From assembly GCA_001695595.3 (NCBI GenBank), contig MBPM02000002.1, forward strand, positions 2,145,608 to 2,209,607: DNA of 64,000 bases, written 5' to 3'. Each line of letters starts with the position of its first letter. The first letter of the stretch is position 1. Positions 11,235 to 21,245 of the stretch are shown here, piece by piece. The DNA is from Plasmopara viticola (lineage: Eukaryota > Oomycota > Peronosporomycetes > Peronosporales > Peronosporaceae). Position numbers and translations under genes: made by a program. The notes beneath the pieces are model-generated. The model did not search any database, was not told the origin of the DNA, and was given only the letters and a program-made list of their open reading frames with translations.

Positions 11235-11550
11235 AGACGCATTCCCTTTTTCTGGCATTAGTTTGCTGTTCAGCTTTGCAGCTTTGTTTGCTAACTTGAT
11301 TCAGATCGCACTGTGACATCCAAATGCATCACGAAATCTGTTATTGACCATTTTACATCTGGCGTTCATTATGAGTGTGAGACTCTCTTAAAGACGCATT
11401 CCCTTTCTCTGGCATTAGTTTGCTGTTCAGCTTTGCAGCTTTGTTTGCTAACTTGATTCCTTTCAGATCGCACTGTGACATCCAAATGCATCACGAAATC
11501 TGTTATTGGCCATTTTACATCTGGCGTTCATTATGAGTGTGAGACTCTCT
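11235..11550. repeat. Tandem duplication, two copies of about 155 bp
   Basis: The block beginning AGACGCATTCCC at 11235 recurs at 11392 (period 157). Copy 1 ends near 11388 and copy 2 at 11550. The copies are almost identical; copy 2 has one extra 5-nt insertion after TTGATTC, and a few single-base changes are visible. No coding frame crosses it. The near identity suggests a recent local duplication in otherwise decayed DNA. Confidence 0.9.
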
Positions 11551-13709
11551 TTTTTTGTTTAGACACTCATCAGAAGCACTACGATGCATGAGTTCTGATC
11601 CTTAGACATCTTTTTAAAAAGAGCGTCGTAAAGTCATTACTTTTTCGCAGCGCCAACTTTATAGAGCTTGATTAATTGCCTGGTGCATAGACCTATTATA
11701 GTGGCAGATAAATGGTCATGCTCGCATCTTAAGTTAATGTCACGAACAATCTTTTTGTTTCGTCCATGCTGGAGGTTATAGTTTATTTACCTTCAACATT
11801 TTTTGTCTTTCGCTCTGTCTATATCTAGTCTTAATGTACAAAAAATTCTGTCGATTTGGGCCACGCGCAGCCTGTGAAAGTTCCACCTAACAAACCTATT
11901 CCTTTAACCTACCCGCAATAGAACAAAGGTCATGCGTATTTCTTCTATTTTAAAAATTACAAGAAGCTTGTGAAGGCTTACGAATTAGGTGAAGAAACAA
12001 CTTCACATATGTCTCATGGAGCAGTGCTCCAACTTAACCAATTAGTCGAGACATAGTGGCCCATGCTTTTGAAAAAGTTCATGGTATGAAATGAGATCTG
12101 CTGCAAAAGAAATTGGTGGACTTCTGTGTGATATTCCACCGTGGCAGGTCTTGAAGCTACGCCTTTACGTGAATCGACCAAAATAAGAAGCGACGTGGGA
12201 ATGATGGCCCCTGCCTTGACTCGTCGTCGGAAATTTTTTTTTGCCTCAGGACTTTAGTCTTGTCTGATCTAATTGTATGATTTCTTCATGTACAGTCTTT
12301 ATCAGATCGATTGATCTAACCGTCTGTAGTTTAATTCACCAACTCTACTTACATTTTGTTAAAGCATCGTATGATTGAACAATAATCTCAATATTAACGA
12401 AGAGATGAAGGTAAAAAACACACGGAATTGACATCTATCTATACTATCAGAAGTACAGTCCATACGAATTAAAAGTTATGTTGATCAAGCAGTATGATGT
12501 TGCCGATTAATCACAATTGCTTGTTTGCAAAGTCGTATGGACCAACAGTTGTAGAAAAGTTGCGTTAAGAAGCTTCTCCATTCTAAGTTCCAAAAAAGCA
12601 CAAGCAGGAAGAGTCGGGAAAAATGATTAATGAGAAGAACAAGCAATACATTGTGGTCCATATAGATAGGCTTGTCCGAAAAATTGCGGCGGTCGTTACT
12701 GATATAGAGGCAAAACAAATGTAGATCTCAAAAGCGTATCAGATGGGTGGGAGATCAATCGACCCCGCTAATGCGGCTCTGGCTAAATTACTTCTACTTT
12801 GCGTATGATTGACTAATCTTTCTCACGGATATCATGTGAGAATTTAATAGTTTTACATCGCATGAGACTCTGATCGGCTAAGGTGGCCGTATTTATCGCA
12901 GCATCCTTGTTTGTATTCCTGACGACAACCCTTACAGATTTTCATTTTCTTCTATACGAATCGACGATCTGCAATCATAATTCTTGTGAGATTAATTGTA
13001 TCCTAAGGCGTCTTTGATTTCGCATCGTTCTTAAATTTGGCTCTTTATAGCCTTTTTCATTTGAAAACAGTGAGCAACACACCCTCTTGGCATTTGCACT
13101 GCTCAGAGATGAGTTGATAAGTACTTTTAGTGGCTACACAAAGACGGTTACGATTCTCAAGAATGATACCGGGCAGAAAGACCCCGCGCCTTGTTCTTGA
13201 ATTTAGCACACAACTTAAGGTATGTAGTATTGCAACGATGTAGGAAGACACTTAACTTCTAGTTATTGATATCGCTCTCAAAGTAAGCGCTTTAAAGATA
13301 TTATTTCAAATAGTTACAAAGGAAACGACGTACTGACTCACTGACACTTTTTTTATAGTCTGAAAGCCTGTTGCTCTTGACAATGGTTAGAATTTTCCAG
13401 TCATGGACAATAGTCAAGCCGTTCCCTTTCACATGGTAATTGACAGACCCACGGGCTCCTATACACAAGAAGTCAGCCTTTGGTAGAGCCTTAGCAAGAT
13501 TATTCATATCATCACAGCAAACGATTTGCTTATCGGCAAGTTTACATGAACCAAATCGTTCTTGATAAGAGTTTGAAAACCTACCAAGCTGATCGAATAA
13601 TCTTTATCAAAAATGATTTACCAGATCCAATCATACCAAATAAGAATACTATGATATCAAACTTATCATTTAGCTTAGTCAACAAAATTTAAAAAAATTG
13701 AAGACAAAA
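11551..13709. other. Gene-free AT-rich region
   Basis: Short open frames only, on both strands. The text near 12650-12730 (QYIVVHIDRL) vaguely recalls the end of a gypsy integrase, but the match is too short to call. Nothing else is supported. Confidence 0.4.
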
Positions 13710-13781
13710 AAACTCGATAATTTCAACATCGAGCCAAAATTTACAAAACTCGATAGTTTCAACATCGAGCCAAAATTTAGA
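13710..13781. repeat. Two tandem 36-bp units, each a short hairpin
   Basis: Units at 13710-13745 and 13746-13781 each contain CTCGAT, a 9-base spacer and ATCGAG, so each can fold into a 6-bp stem with a 9-base loop. The single difference I noted within the hairpin lies in the loop, leaving both stems perfect. Confidence 0.75.
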
Positions 13782-14813
13782 GTAAGGGCATAGCCATTGT
13801 CGATCTCAAATTTTGAGTCAATGTGAGTTTAAACTTAAATATTTTATGCGAAATCAGCGGTCAAAATAAACGTGGCATAAAATACATCGTAGATACCATT
13901 CTTCCTTTTACAATTGTTGTAGTATTTACATTGTGTTTGGTTGAGTTAAATAATCGTTGACGGTCTTGCCATTTACAGATATGGAACATGGGCTCATTTG
14001 CGAATCTTACGTTAAAATGATCGGCAGGAGTATTGTACGTGCATGTGTAGTAGTAAGAATGCATTAACTTATAGATCTAGCCAAATTGGAGCTCACCTTC
14101 ATACGTATCTTTCGCAATCTCAATGAGCTTCTCTTTGAAATTATCAAATGCATCTTCTTTTTCTTTTCTTCTTTTTTTTGACTCTTTAAGGTTCATACTC
14201 CGCTTATTATTTTTATGTATCTTCCAGCAATAGATTAATTCGAGAATCAATTAGCTCGAAAATATAGGTGGACGTTTTCCAAGCGTTGAAACCTTTCAAA
14301 ATAGCAGCTTGATCAGATCGAAGAGTCACGGTATGCAAAAGACGCAGATGTATCTTGCGCATTAAGCCAAGATTGTCGTGTTGCTTACGATATTGCACAC
14401 CAGCCAAGGTTTAAGTGTTGTTGATATCAGTAAACCACGATTTTCTCATCATGCAACATAGTTTGTATATACGCTGATCGTATAGTCTGCTTGGCACACA
14501 ATATTCTGCAAAATTAAGCTTCTTATGAGGCCCTCAAACGACTTCTGTCCTTATCGATTACGCAGCAAAAAAGCTTGCCTTGCCATCTTTGCAGTTTTCA
14601 AATTAAATTGACGAGCTAGAATAATATATGAACAATACTTTTGGGTCTGCATGCTTGATACGTTGATGATCGATTGCTAATACTTTTGCAAGTAGGCGCT
14701 AAAATTCGTCGTGCAAAACCAGTTTTCTTTTCATAAATTTATGCTTTTTTTTACCAATCATGATCATGAATAAATGGAGCTTCACAAGCAGAATCACAGT
14801 ATTTTAAAACCAC
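13782..14813. other. Gene-free AT-rich region
   Basis: Minus-strand open frames of 64-67 codons (13861-14064, 14213-14407) show no known motif. A pyrimidine-rich run lies near 14150-14180. I see nothing functional. Confidence 0.4.
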
Positions 14814-14825
14814 ATGAATCAATGG

Positions 14826-15150
14826 GCTTCGGAAAAGGTTGGGGTGACGCCCTCCTTCCAAGCGCGGGGACTAAATGCTCGCGCGCTTTGGGTTGGTGCT
14901 CTCGGGCATCTGCAGATCTCTAACGAGTCTCATCCTCGACGCGACGGTCTCCAGCACCAGGGCGCCACCTGGACTCTTACCAAGTCAGAGCTAAACCAAA
15001 ATGGAAGACCCTCACAACCTCGGTGCTGGCTGCACTGCCCGCCGAACGAGACCCGACGTATGTGAACACTACTCTATGCCGTGGACTAGCCAGAATGAGC
15101 CTAGCATGTGCATAACTTGGCAACGCGATAACGTAGTACAATACAATACA
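14826..15150 (+). mobile_element. SINE-like retroposon, copy 1
   Basis: About 325 bp, beginning with a GC-rich head (GGAAAAGGTTGGGGTGACGC) and ending in a tail of ACAAT/ATACA pentamers. It is flanked by an imperfect 12-bp direct repeat, ATGAATCAATGG at 14814-14825 and ATGAATCCATGG at 15151-15162, one mismatch. The same element recurs three times more in this window with different flanking repeats, which is the signature of target-primed retroposition. It carries no coding capacity; the open frame across it is incidental. The GC-rich body stands out from the AT-rich surroundings. I do not see convincing Pol III A and B boxes, so the RNA of origin is unknown. Confidence 0.85.
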
Positions 15151-15176
15151 ATGAATCCATGGCAGTGTTTTTATTA

Positions 15177-15965
15177 TTAAATACTATCGATGACGAGATC
15201 CATGACGATGCGAAGATCGACACGAGCGGTTGAGCTCACGCCAGGTGGAAGCGCTGCATCCGAGGGGATCGATAAAATTTGGCGCATGTCGAGCGAAACA
15301 TTGACAGCTGGTTTAGCTATAATGCGTCGCCGAAATGTTCCACTTGCGGTTGGTGCTGGTGGAGTGCCAAAAATGGCGATGTTATAAAGCGCGTATCGCA
15401 TTTGAATTCCTTAAGAACTGATTTTCAACAACAGGATATACTGGATTCCACTGTAATTGTACCACCATTGAGCAGCTCCTTCCAGACTCGCTTAAATATG
15501 AGATCTTCCAACCTCCACAGCCAGTGTCACCCAATCAGCGACGGTGCGAAGTGCCGGAGGTGGTGTTCGGTTCAGCGTCGATCTCTTGGGACCAAATGTC
15601 GCATCGGCCTCCCTGTTTGGGTTGCAAGCTCTTCTCACGGTCATCGAGCCAACTTTTGCAACCTCGTCTTCTTTTCCTGCCGCTCGAAAAAATTTGCTCG
15701 ATAAATTTGGCGCAGTACTCTCATGCACTTTGATAGGTAGGACATTAATCATGATACGCTCCTTATAGAGGGCAAGAAATCGAAGCGCAATTCGCAATCC
15801 TTCACCGTCTCCTACATACTTGTTGAATACAGTTATCGGAACTTCCCCAAAAACGACGTAGGGGTCGATTTTGTCGTCATCTTTGTCGAAAGAACTCGCA
15901 ACCACATCAAGCTTCAACGCGTCCATCACGCTGCGAATTTCATCGGCGCTTTTTGAAATCGTCAT
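15177..15965 (-). pseudogene. Broken copy of an unidentified protein gene (possibly nuclease-like fold)
   Basis: A single minus-strand frame runs from an ATG at 15965 (MTISKSADEIRSVMDALKLD) to a stop at 15177 and is interrupted by two in-frame TAA codons, one at about residue 158 and one about 33 codons later. Text after each stop continues sensibly (ASLEGAAQWWYNYSGIQYIL, then MRYALYNIAIFGTPP), so this is one decayed gene of about 260 codons. The order VTLAVEVG...QYILLLKI recalls the E-x-x...K layout of PD-(D/E)XK-type folds, but that is only an impression. An apparent longer frame up to 16355 is misleading: its first 60 codons are antisense phosphotransferase sequence. Confidence 0.55.
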
Positions 15966-16167
15966 GCTTGCTGCAACATTTGATGTTGGCCGGACTACGA
16001 ATGTATTGCGCTGGGAGAACAATTTGAACCCTCGTTGCACAATGCACTTTTTCTTAAAATGGAAAGGAAAGCGGGAAAAATCGGTTTTATTTCGTCCTCT
16101 CATTGTTCGCTCAGTAAATGCATAGAGAGGCATTGAGAGTACCCCAGACATCCTTCGAGAGAGCGAT

Positions 16168-17040
16168 GACGTTATTAGGAATGCGCTATTTGCTGTGCGT
16201 TTGAACCAAAACTCAGTTTTTGGAACTCCCGCTCGACTTTTGCCATTTATCATTTTCAACACACTCGCTGGGTAATAGGCGTTGAACTCGCCCTCCGACA
16301 TTTTCTTACAACATCTGCGGATGTTTTTGTGGATGCTTGTACTGCCCGACAGCAAGCTAGTGGTGTAAATTGTATTGTTTTACGTTATCGCGTTGCCAAG
16401 TTATGCACGTGCTAGGCTCTATAGCTAGTCCACGACATAGAGTGGTGTCCGCATACGTCGGGTCTCGTTCGGCGAGCAGTGCAGCCAGCACCGAGGTCGT
16501 GAGGGTCTTCCATCATTTTGTTTATTTCTGACTTGGTAAGAGCCCAGGTGGCGCCCGGTGCTGGAGACCGTCGCGTCGAGGGTAAGACTCGTTAGAGACC
16601 TGCAGATGCCCGAGAGCACCTGCCCGAAGCGCGCGAGCATTTAGCCCCCGCGCTTGGAAGGAGGGCGTCACCCCAACCTTTTCCAAGCTTGGTGTAAATG
16701 TCTAACAAAATTATGCGAACTATTTTGTGTAATTTTTCTAGTGGCTACACTAAATGATTGCCCACTCATGTGGCGAGAAGTATCACCTGTTAAGACGCCT
16801 AAATTAATCTTCTGTGTGGCTGGGATTGCAAGCTAGAAAAATCTACGACGCCATCACCAAAAATTCTATCGTGCTTGAATTCTTCTTTCTGCCCCTTGCC
16901 GATCATGTGCAAATCGTATTCACGGTTGTATGGAAGAGCAAAAATGTGCTGGGTGTCTCGGTTTAATCGACGCCTCATCATTCGAAATCAGGGTCAAGCG
17001 AGCAGTGAGCCTGCAGCACAATCATCGTAAGCTTTGTGGT
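16168..17040 (+). pseudogene. Duplicated, broken 3' part of the CEPT-type phosphotransferase gene
   Basis: Plus-strand text from about 16170 (RNALFAVRLNQNSVF, LLPFIIFNTLAG, then two stops, then SPSDIFLQHLRMFLWML and DSKLVV) parallels exon 3 of the intact gene at 19010-19199. Text at 16741-17030 (IYDAITKNSIVLEFFF, IVFTVVWKSKNVLGVSV, stop) parallels its last exon. The intron between them is kept (GTGTAAATG... to TTTTTCTAG), so this is a DNA-level duplication and not a retrocopy. It starts at the exon 3 boundary and extends past the position of the original stop. It lies in inverted orientation to the parent, 1.6 kb away. SINE copy 2 sits in its intron. Confidence 0.85.
16371..16689 (-). mobile_element. 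SINE-like retroposon, copy 2, inside the phosphotransferase pseudogene
   Basis: The same element as at 14826-15150, in reverse orientation, about 319 bp. The tail (on the plus strand TGTATTGTTTTACG) is at the left, the GGAAAAGGTTGGGG head at the right. A 10-bp direct repeat TGGTGTAAAT flanks it at 16361-16370 and 16690-16699. That repeat spans the 5' splice site of the pseudogene intron, so the insertion point is known exactly. Confidence 0.88.
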
Positions 17041-18641
17041 TTCTAAGTGGAGTGACATTCACACTTCTCTTGTTGCCTATAATTTACTGCATATTTTGTT
17101 ATACAACATACGCACTTAGCGCGCCAGACTTACAGTAGCAGCGCATTTAGAGCTTACACATCTACATGTAGTATGTAGCTGGTGAGGGCATTTGTCATCA
17201 TCACTCTCTCCCAGTCAGTATCCTTGCGGTGATGTTCATCGCGTAATACTTGCCCACAATTAGTCATACTTGCTAAACCAACGCTTTTAATGTCGCACAG
17301 TGTGCTTCTACGAAAGACCTGACTCATGTTTAAATTGAGCAGAATTCAGTGCGAATCCCGAATATTTTTTCGACACCACAGCTGTTGACATTACAACAAA
17401 TTTCCTTGATGTGAAAAATTGCCAATTTTGGACAATATTATATCCATCAGAACGAAGTCTGGCAATGCAGTTTCGACGTGTGTAGCTAATCCTGCATTGC
17501 AACCTGGCCTCAATGCTCACCTTCCACACTCCCAGTCTTTGCCTGGTTTAATTGCAGTGTGCAATTAAATTTCATGTCAGCTTCACGCTCGATCGCATTC
17601 ACCACGACTGGATGCTCCAGCAGGTAGCGTGAGACCTCCTAGTACCCTTGAAAATTTTACTTTAGCTTCAAAAGTAGCTTTTCTTAGAATCGACACCCTT
17701 CCGATTGCACATGCCTTTCAATTCGGTTGGGTATGTTAAAGGCTTTTAATTAAATACCTGATTCAATTCTAATCTTTTTGAAAGGATAGTATGCCCGGGA
17801 TGTCACGATGAAGTACCTTTTACATCCGTCTTGTCTCTCGCGACTCCTTTTGCGTAAAATGGTGAAGCACTCATAATCATTGACTCAATGTGCGTGAAGA
17901 GGAAAGCGCTGTTGCTCAACATCATTACTGTGTGAATGAAAAAAGTATCGAGTATATATGTATACACACTATCCAACATCAATGATTGCGCTGTATAATG
18001 AGATTCGAGCTTGACTGAAACTTCGAGCAATAAGGCCAACGCCTTGTATGGTTTTGGCATTGCTCAAAGTATGCACTTCGCAAAAATAATTGAAATTGAA
18101 ATTTGCCTTCTAATTAGGTCTTGCGTCTCATTTTCATACTTAAAATCGCTTCCTTTTGGGCTTTCCTCCTTGCACTTTGTGCGTGCATAGCTGCCATATT
18201 TTCTTTTTCCACCATACCAACGGTTCCCATTATGGGTCGGATTGAACTGATACACATGACGGGACTACCATAGCAAGCTGTAAAAATTAAAATGTTGTCG
18301 ACTAAGCTAAATTGCGCGTCAGTCATCATAATCGCGCTGATAGAACAAATTATATTATTTGTTGAGTAGCAGCACAGCCACAAGCTCATCGTGATACAAA
18401 CTGCATTGTCAGACTTCGTTATGATAATAACAAACGCCTTAACTAGTAATATACTACATGTAGATTTATAAACTCCAAATGCGCTGCTATTGTAAGTCTG
18501 GCGTAACGCGACAAGGAAAATGTTGTGAAAAATGTCAAACCACTTAGAATTGGTGTGTAACGAGTCAAATTGCAGGATCCAGACTTTCGTAGAACAGTTC
18601 TGTATATAGTAATTATCTATATGTAATATTTAGCACAAAGT
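17041..18641. other. Gene-free region between pseudogene and intact phosphotransferase gene
   Basis: Minus-strand open frames of 60-91 codons (17803-18060, 18114-18389) have no recognised domain. The first 100 bases downstream of 18642 (the 3' flank of the phosphotransferase) are AT-rich. Confidence 0.4.
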
Positions 18642-20115
18642 TTACGAAGATTTTGCTGCTAACTCGCTGCTCGATTGAGTGCTGGGTTTCGAATGGTGTA
18701 GTATTGAAAATACCGAGACACCCAGCACATTCTTGACCTCCCACACGACAGTGAATACGATGTGCACATATGCGGCAAGGGAGAGAAAGAAGAACTCACG
18801 CACAATAAGTTTCTCGTTAATGGCGTCGTAAATACCTTCTACCATGCAAAAGGCGCAGTGTCCGGCCACATAGAAGATTGGTACGAGCGTCTTGCGAAAC
18901 GGGTGATACTCTTCGCCACATAAGTGGGCAAGCATCAAGTGCAGCTAATACAAAGAATTATACGAAACGATTAGCATGAGATCTTTGAATCAGAAAGACA
19001 TGTACACACCACTAGCTTGCTGTTGAGCAGTCCAAGCATCCACAAAAACATCCGCGGTTGTTGTGAAAAAATGTCGGAGGGCGAGTACAACGCCCACAAC
19101 CCAGCGAGTGTGTTAAGAATGACAAATGGCAGAAGTCGAGTGAGGGCTACAAAAACTGAATCTTGGTTCAAACGCACAGCATATAATGCATTTCTAACAC
19201 TATAAAAAAGATCATGAATTAGCACAGCAGAAAAGCACGCAAAGACTCGTTGACGTACTTGACCATAAGTGTACAAACCGAGCCTATCATTGTTATGATG
19301 ACAAACAGCGAATTGTTTTGCACTCCTTCAATAAGTTCTTGTTTCCAAAAATCGACACCGACTACCGCAGTAAATAACTTCAGTGCTATCCCGATTAAAA
19401 TACCTTCTGTTGGTCCATTAAATACCGGTAGCACCAGCGATCCAGAGTAGTACCTGCACACCCACAAAATCCGTCAGGCTCAAAAACTGGCACTATAAAA
19501 TAGTATAAATTAATTTGCTCACTCTTCCCACGTTGCAAAAACAAAGGCAAAATGACCACTAAGTACAAATCCCAGTGTCTTCCACGTTGCTCCCATCTGC
19601 AGTATACTGACCATCGTCATCGTTCCCACTGATACATTCAATGCATCACATCCATGGTCAAAGAGAAGGCCTAAAGGTGAGGACGAGTTGGTGCGTCGTG
19701 CTTGCTTGCCATCCAGATTGTCTAGCGTCTGGTACATGAAGAGCGTGATAGCAGCAACTACCATTGCCCACCATGGAGCTTCGCCTTCCAGCCGCGGACA
19801 CAGGAACATGAACAATATATGCGATCCACCCACAAGTATGAGGCCAATAAGAGTAATGAGATTAGGCGCCAGCCAGAGCGGCAATAGCTCGACCAGAAAA
19901 TTGTTCATGGGAGTCAGTACATGCTTGTACACAAGCGAGTGATCGGCCCCATGGTACTCGTACGTTCGCAGCTTTTCAGAGCCCTCTTGTGAAACGTATT
20001 TCCCAAAGTACATCGACTTGCCATCACTTGTAGTGCGGTGTCGCACGCGCTGCTTGAGTGCGCGGATCTGCGAGGCCTCAACTGTACCTGATTCATACGT
20101 TGCTGCGTTGGACAT
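18642..20115 (-). CDS. CDP-alcohol phosphotransferase, choline/ethanolamine type, four exons
   Basis: Exons 19523-20115, 19259-19453, 19010-19199 and 18642-18944 join to 426 residues, the usual size for CEPT1/EPT1/CPT1. The start Met at 20115 (MSNAATYESG) is preferred; an in-frame ATG exists at 20187. The CDP-alcohol phosphatidyltransferase signature D-G-x2-A-R-x8-G-x3-D-x3-D is complete at residues 135-157 (DGKQAR, GLLFDHGCD). WEEYYSGSLVLPVFNGPTEG after the first intron is typical of this family. Several hydrophobic segments cross the membrane (ER or Golgi). The enzyme joins CDP-choline or CDP-ethanolamine to diacylglycerol, the last Kennedy-pathway step; the headgroup cannot be told. A dead copy of exons 3-4 lies nearby. 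Confidence 0.9.
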
Positions 20116-20149
20116 TTTACAATGACAAGGTGCACACTTCGATTGGTTA

Positions 20150-21154
20150 ATGACTTGTCCCCTTATGTGTACCACTCCATACCGCAATATCGCACACCCT
20201 CTGCCGCGTCAAAACATCATGCAACTTCGCTCCCGCATTGCATACAGCTCTGCTTCTCCATGCGAAGCGCTGCCATCACCAGCCCTGATGGATAAGAAAT
20301 CACAGGCACGAAAAAGTGCAACCTTCTTACCACAAGGTGGTTTAAATACTAATAACGAATCAGCAAGATCCTCCGGTCGCCGAGACCGCACTCGCCTTCG
20401 TCCTCGTCGTAGAGCGGCAGCTAGAAAGAAATGCCGATTGCCTTATAGTGAAGAGGATCTTGAAGAGGTCACGAGACGACGGTTTCGAGTGCTCCAGTCT
20501 GCATTCGGGCCCGAAGATCGTGTAGACGAATCGAGCTGGATTACTGGCACACTCATCGATTTGGTGCTCTATAAATTTGCCAAGTTGTACGAAGCGGTAC
20601 ATTTTTTGCCCACAGCCTTCTATCAACTCCATCTTGAGGCGGCCCTCAATGCGACCGACTCTCCGTGGCAACGGAGATGTCAAAGTCAGCGAACAAAGCG
20701 CGACTATTTCGTCAGAGATGTCTTGGGATGCGTCGTGGATTACGATCGTCAAAAGCCTTTAGTTTTTATCGTGAACGTTGATCAGATCCACTGGAACATG
20801 TTTCGCTTGCAGTTGAGCCCCAAACCAAAATTGCAGCTGTTCGAACCGATGGGAAGATTGGCGTCTAGATCCGGAATTTCCTACCGATCGGTGCCCCGCG
20901 CGGTCATTGAGTGGCTCGATGTGTGTTACCCGCAACATAAATGTTGGTTAAAGCGCACAGTGAGCGCTATTACACACAAGCAGCAAATCAGCGGCTACGA
21001 TTGTGGTGTAGCGTGTCTGCTGTACGCAGACAAGTGTGGACGTGGAAAGAGTAGCGAGGAAATAAACGACGAGATTGATCAGCAAGCCATCACGACTTTC
21101 CGCAAGCAGCTACGGTTGCAGTTTGAAGCGCAAGGTCTTGGCCTCGATAAGTAA
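20150..21154 (+). CDS. Ulp1/SENP-type cysteine protease (family C48)
   Basis: A single-exon protein of up to 334 residues. In-frame ATGs at 20150, 20165 and 20219 are possible; the last gives more room (103 bp) from the divergent phosphotransferase start. Residues 1-100 are basic and disordered. The catalytic half shows WITGTLID (family W-L-N-D-like), FLPTAFYQL, His214 in QIHWNMF, Gln278/279 in HKQQISG and Cys285 in YDCGVACLLY. The acidic triad member would be Glu232 in LFEPMG, where Asp is usual. Substrate would be SUMO or a related modifier (NEDD8/Atg8-like). C48 domains also occur in transposons, but no transposase or terminal repeats lie here, and the setting between housekeeping genes favours a host gene. 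Confidence 0.82.
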   Translation: MTCPLMCTTPYRNIAHPLPRQNIMQLRSRIAYSSASPCEALPSPALMDKKSQARKSATFLPQGGLNTNNESARSSGRRDRTRLRPRRRAAARKKCRLPYSEEDLEEVTRRRFRVLQSAFGPEDRVDESSWITGTLIDLVLYKFAKLYEAVHFLPTAFYQLHLEAALNATDSPWQRRCQSQRTKRDYFVRDVLGCVVDYDRQKPLVFIVNVDQIHWNMFRLQLSPKPKLQLFEPMGRLASRSGISYRSVPRAVIEWLDVCYPQHKCWLKRTVSAITHKQQISGYDCGVACLLYADKCGRGKSSEEINDEIDQQAITTFRKQLRLQFEAQGLGLDK

Positions 21155-21245
21155 ATTGTGTGTTGCGCGTGCTAGGTTTACGTAAGTCTCGTCTCATACC
21201 ATTTTAGCTTTTATTGACGAGAAAGTTGGACCTTAGATACTTTGC

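Noticed and set aside
15492..16355. A 287-codon minus-strand gene
   Set aside because: Its first ~60 codons are the antisense of a phosphotransferase exon copy; the remainder belongs to a different gene broken by two stops.
14826..16689. A transposon bounded by ~320-bp terminal inverted repeats carrying captured gene pieces (Pack-MULE-like)
   Set aside because: SINE copies 1 and 2 are in opposite orientation around gene fragments, but each has its own, different direct repeat, and further solitary copies occur at 58.3 and 63.0 kb. Independent insertions explain this better.
19017..19205. A 62-codon plus-strand frame similar to the start of the frame at 16355
   Set aside because: Both are antisense to the phosphotransferase coding exon; the similarity comes from the duplication.
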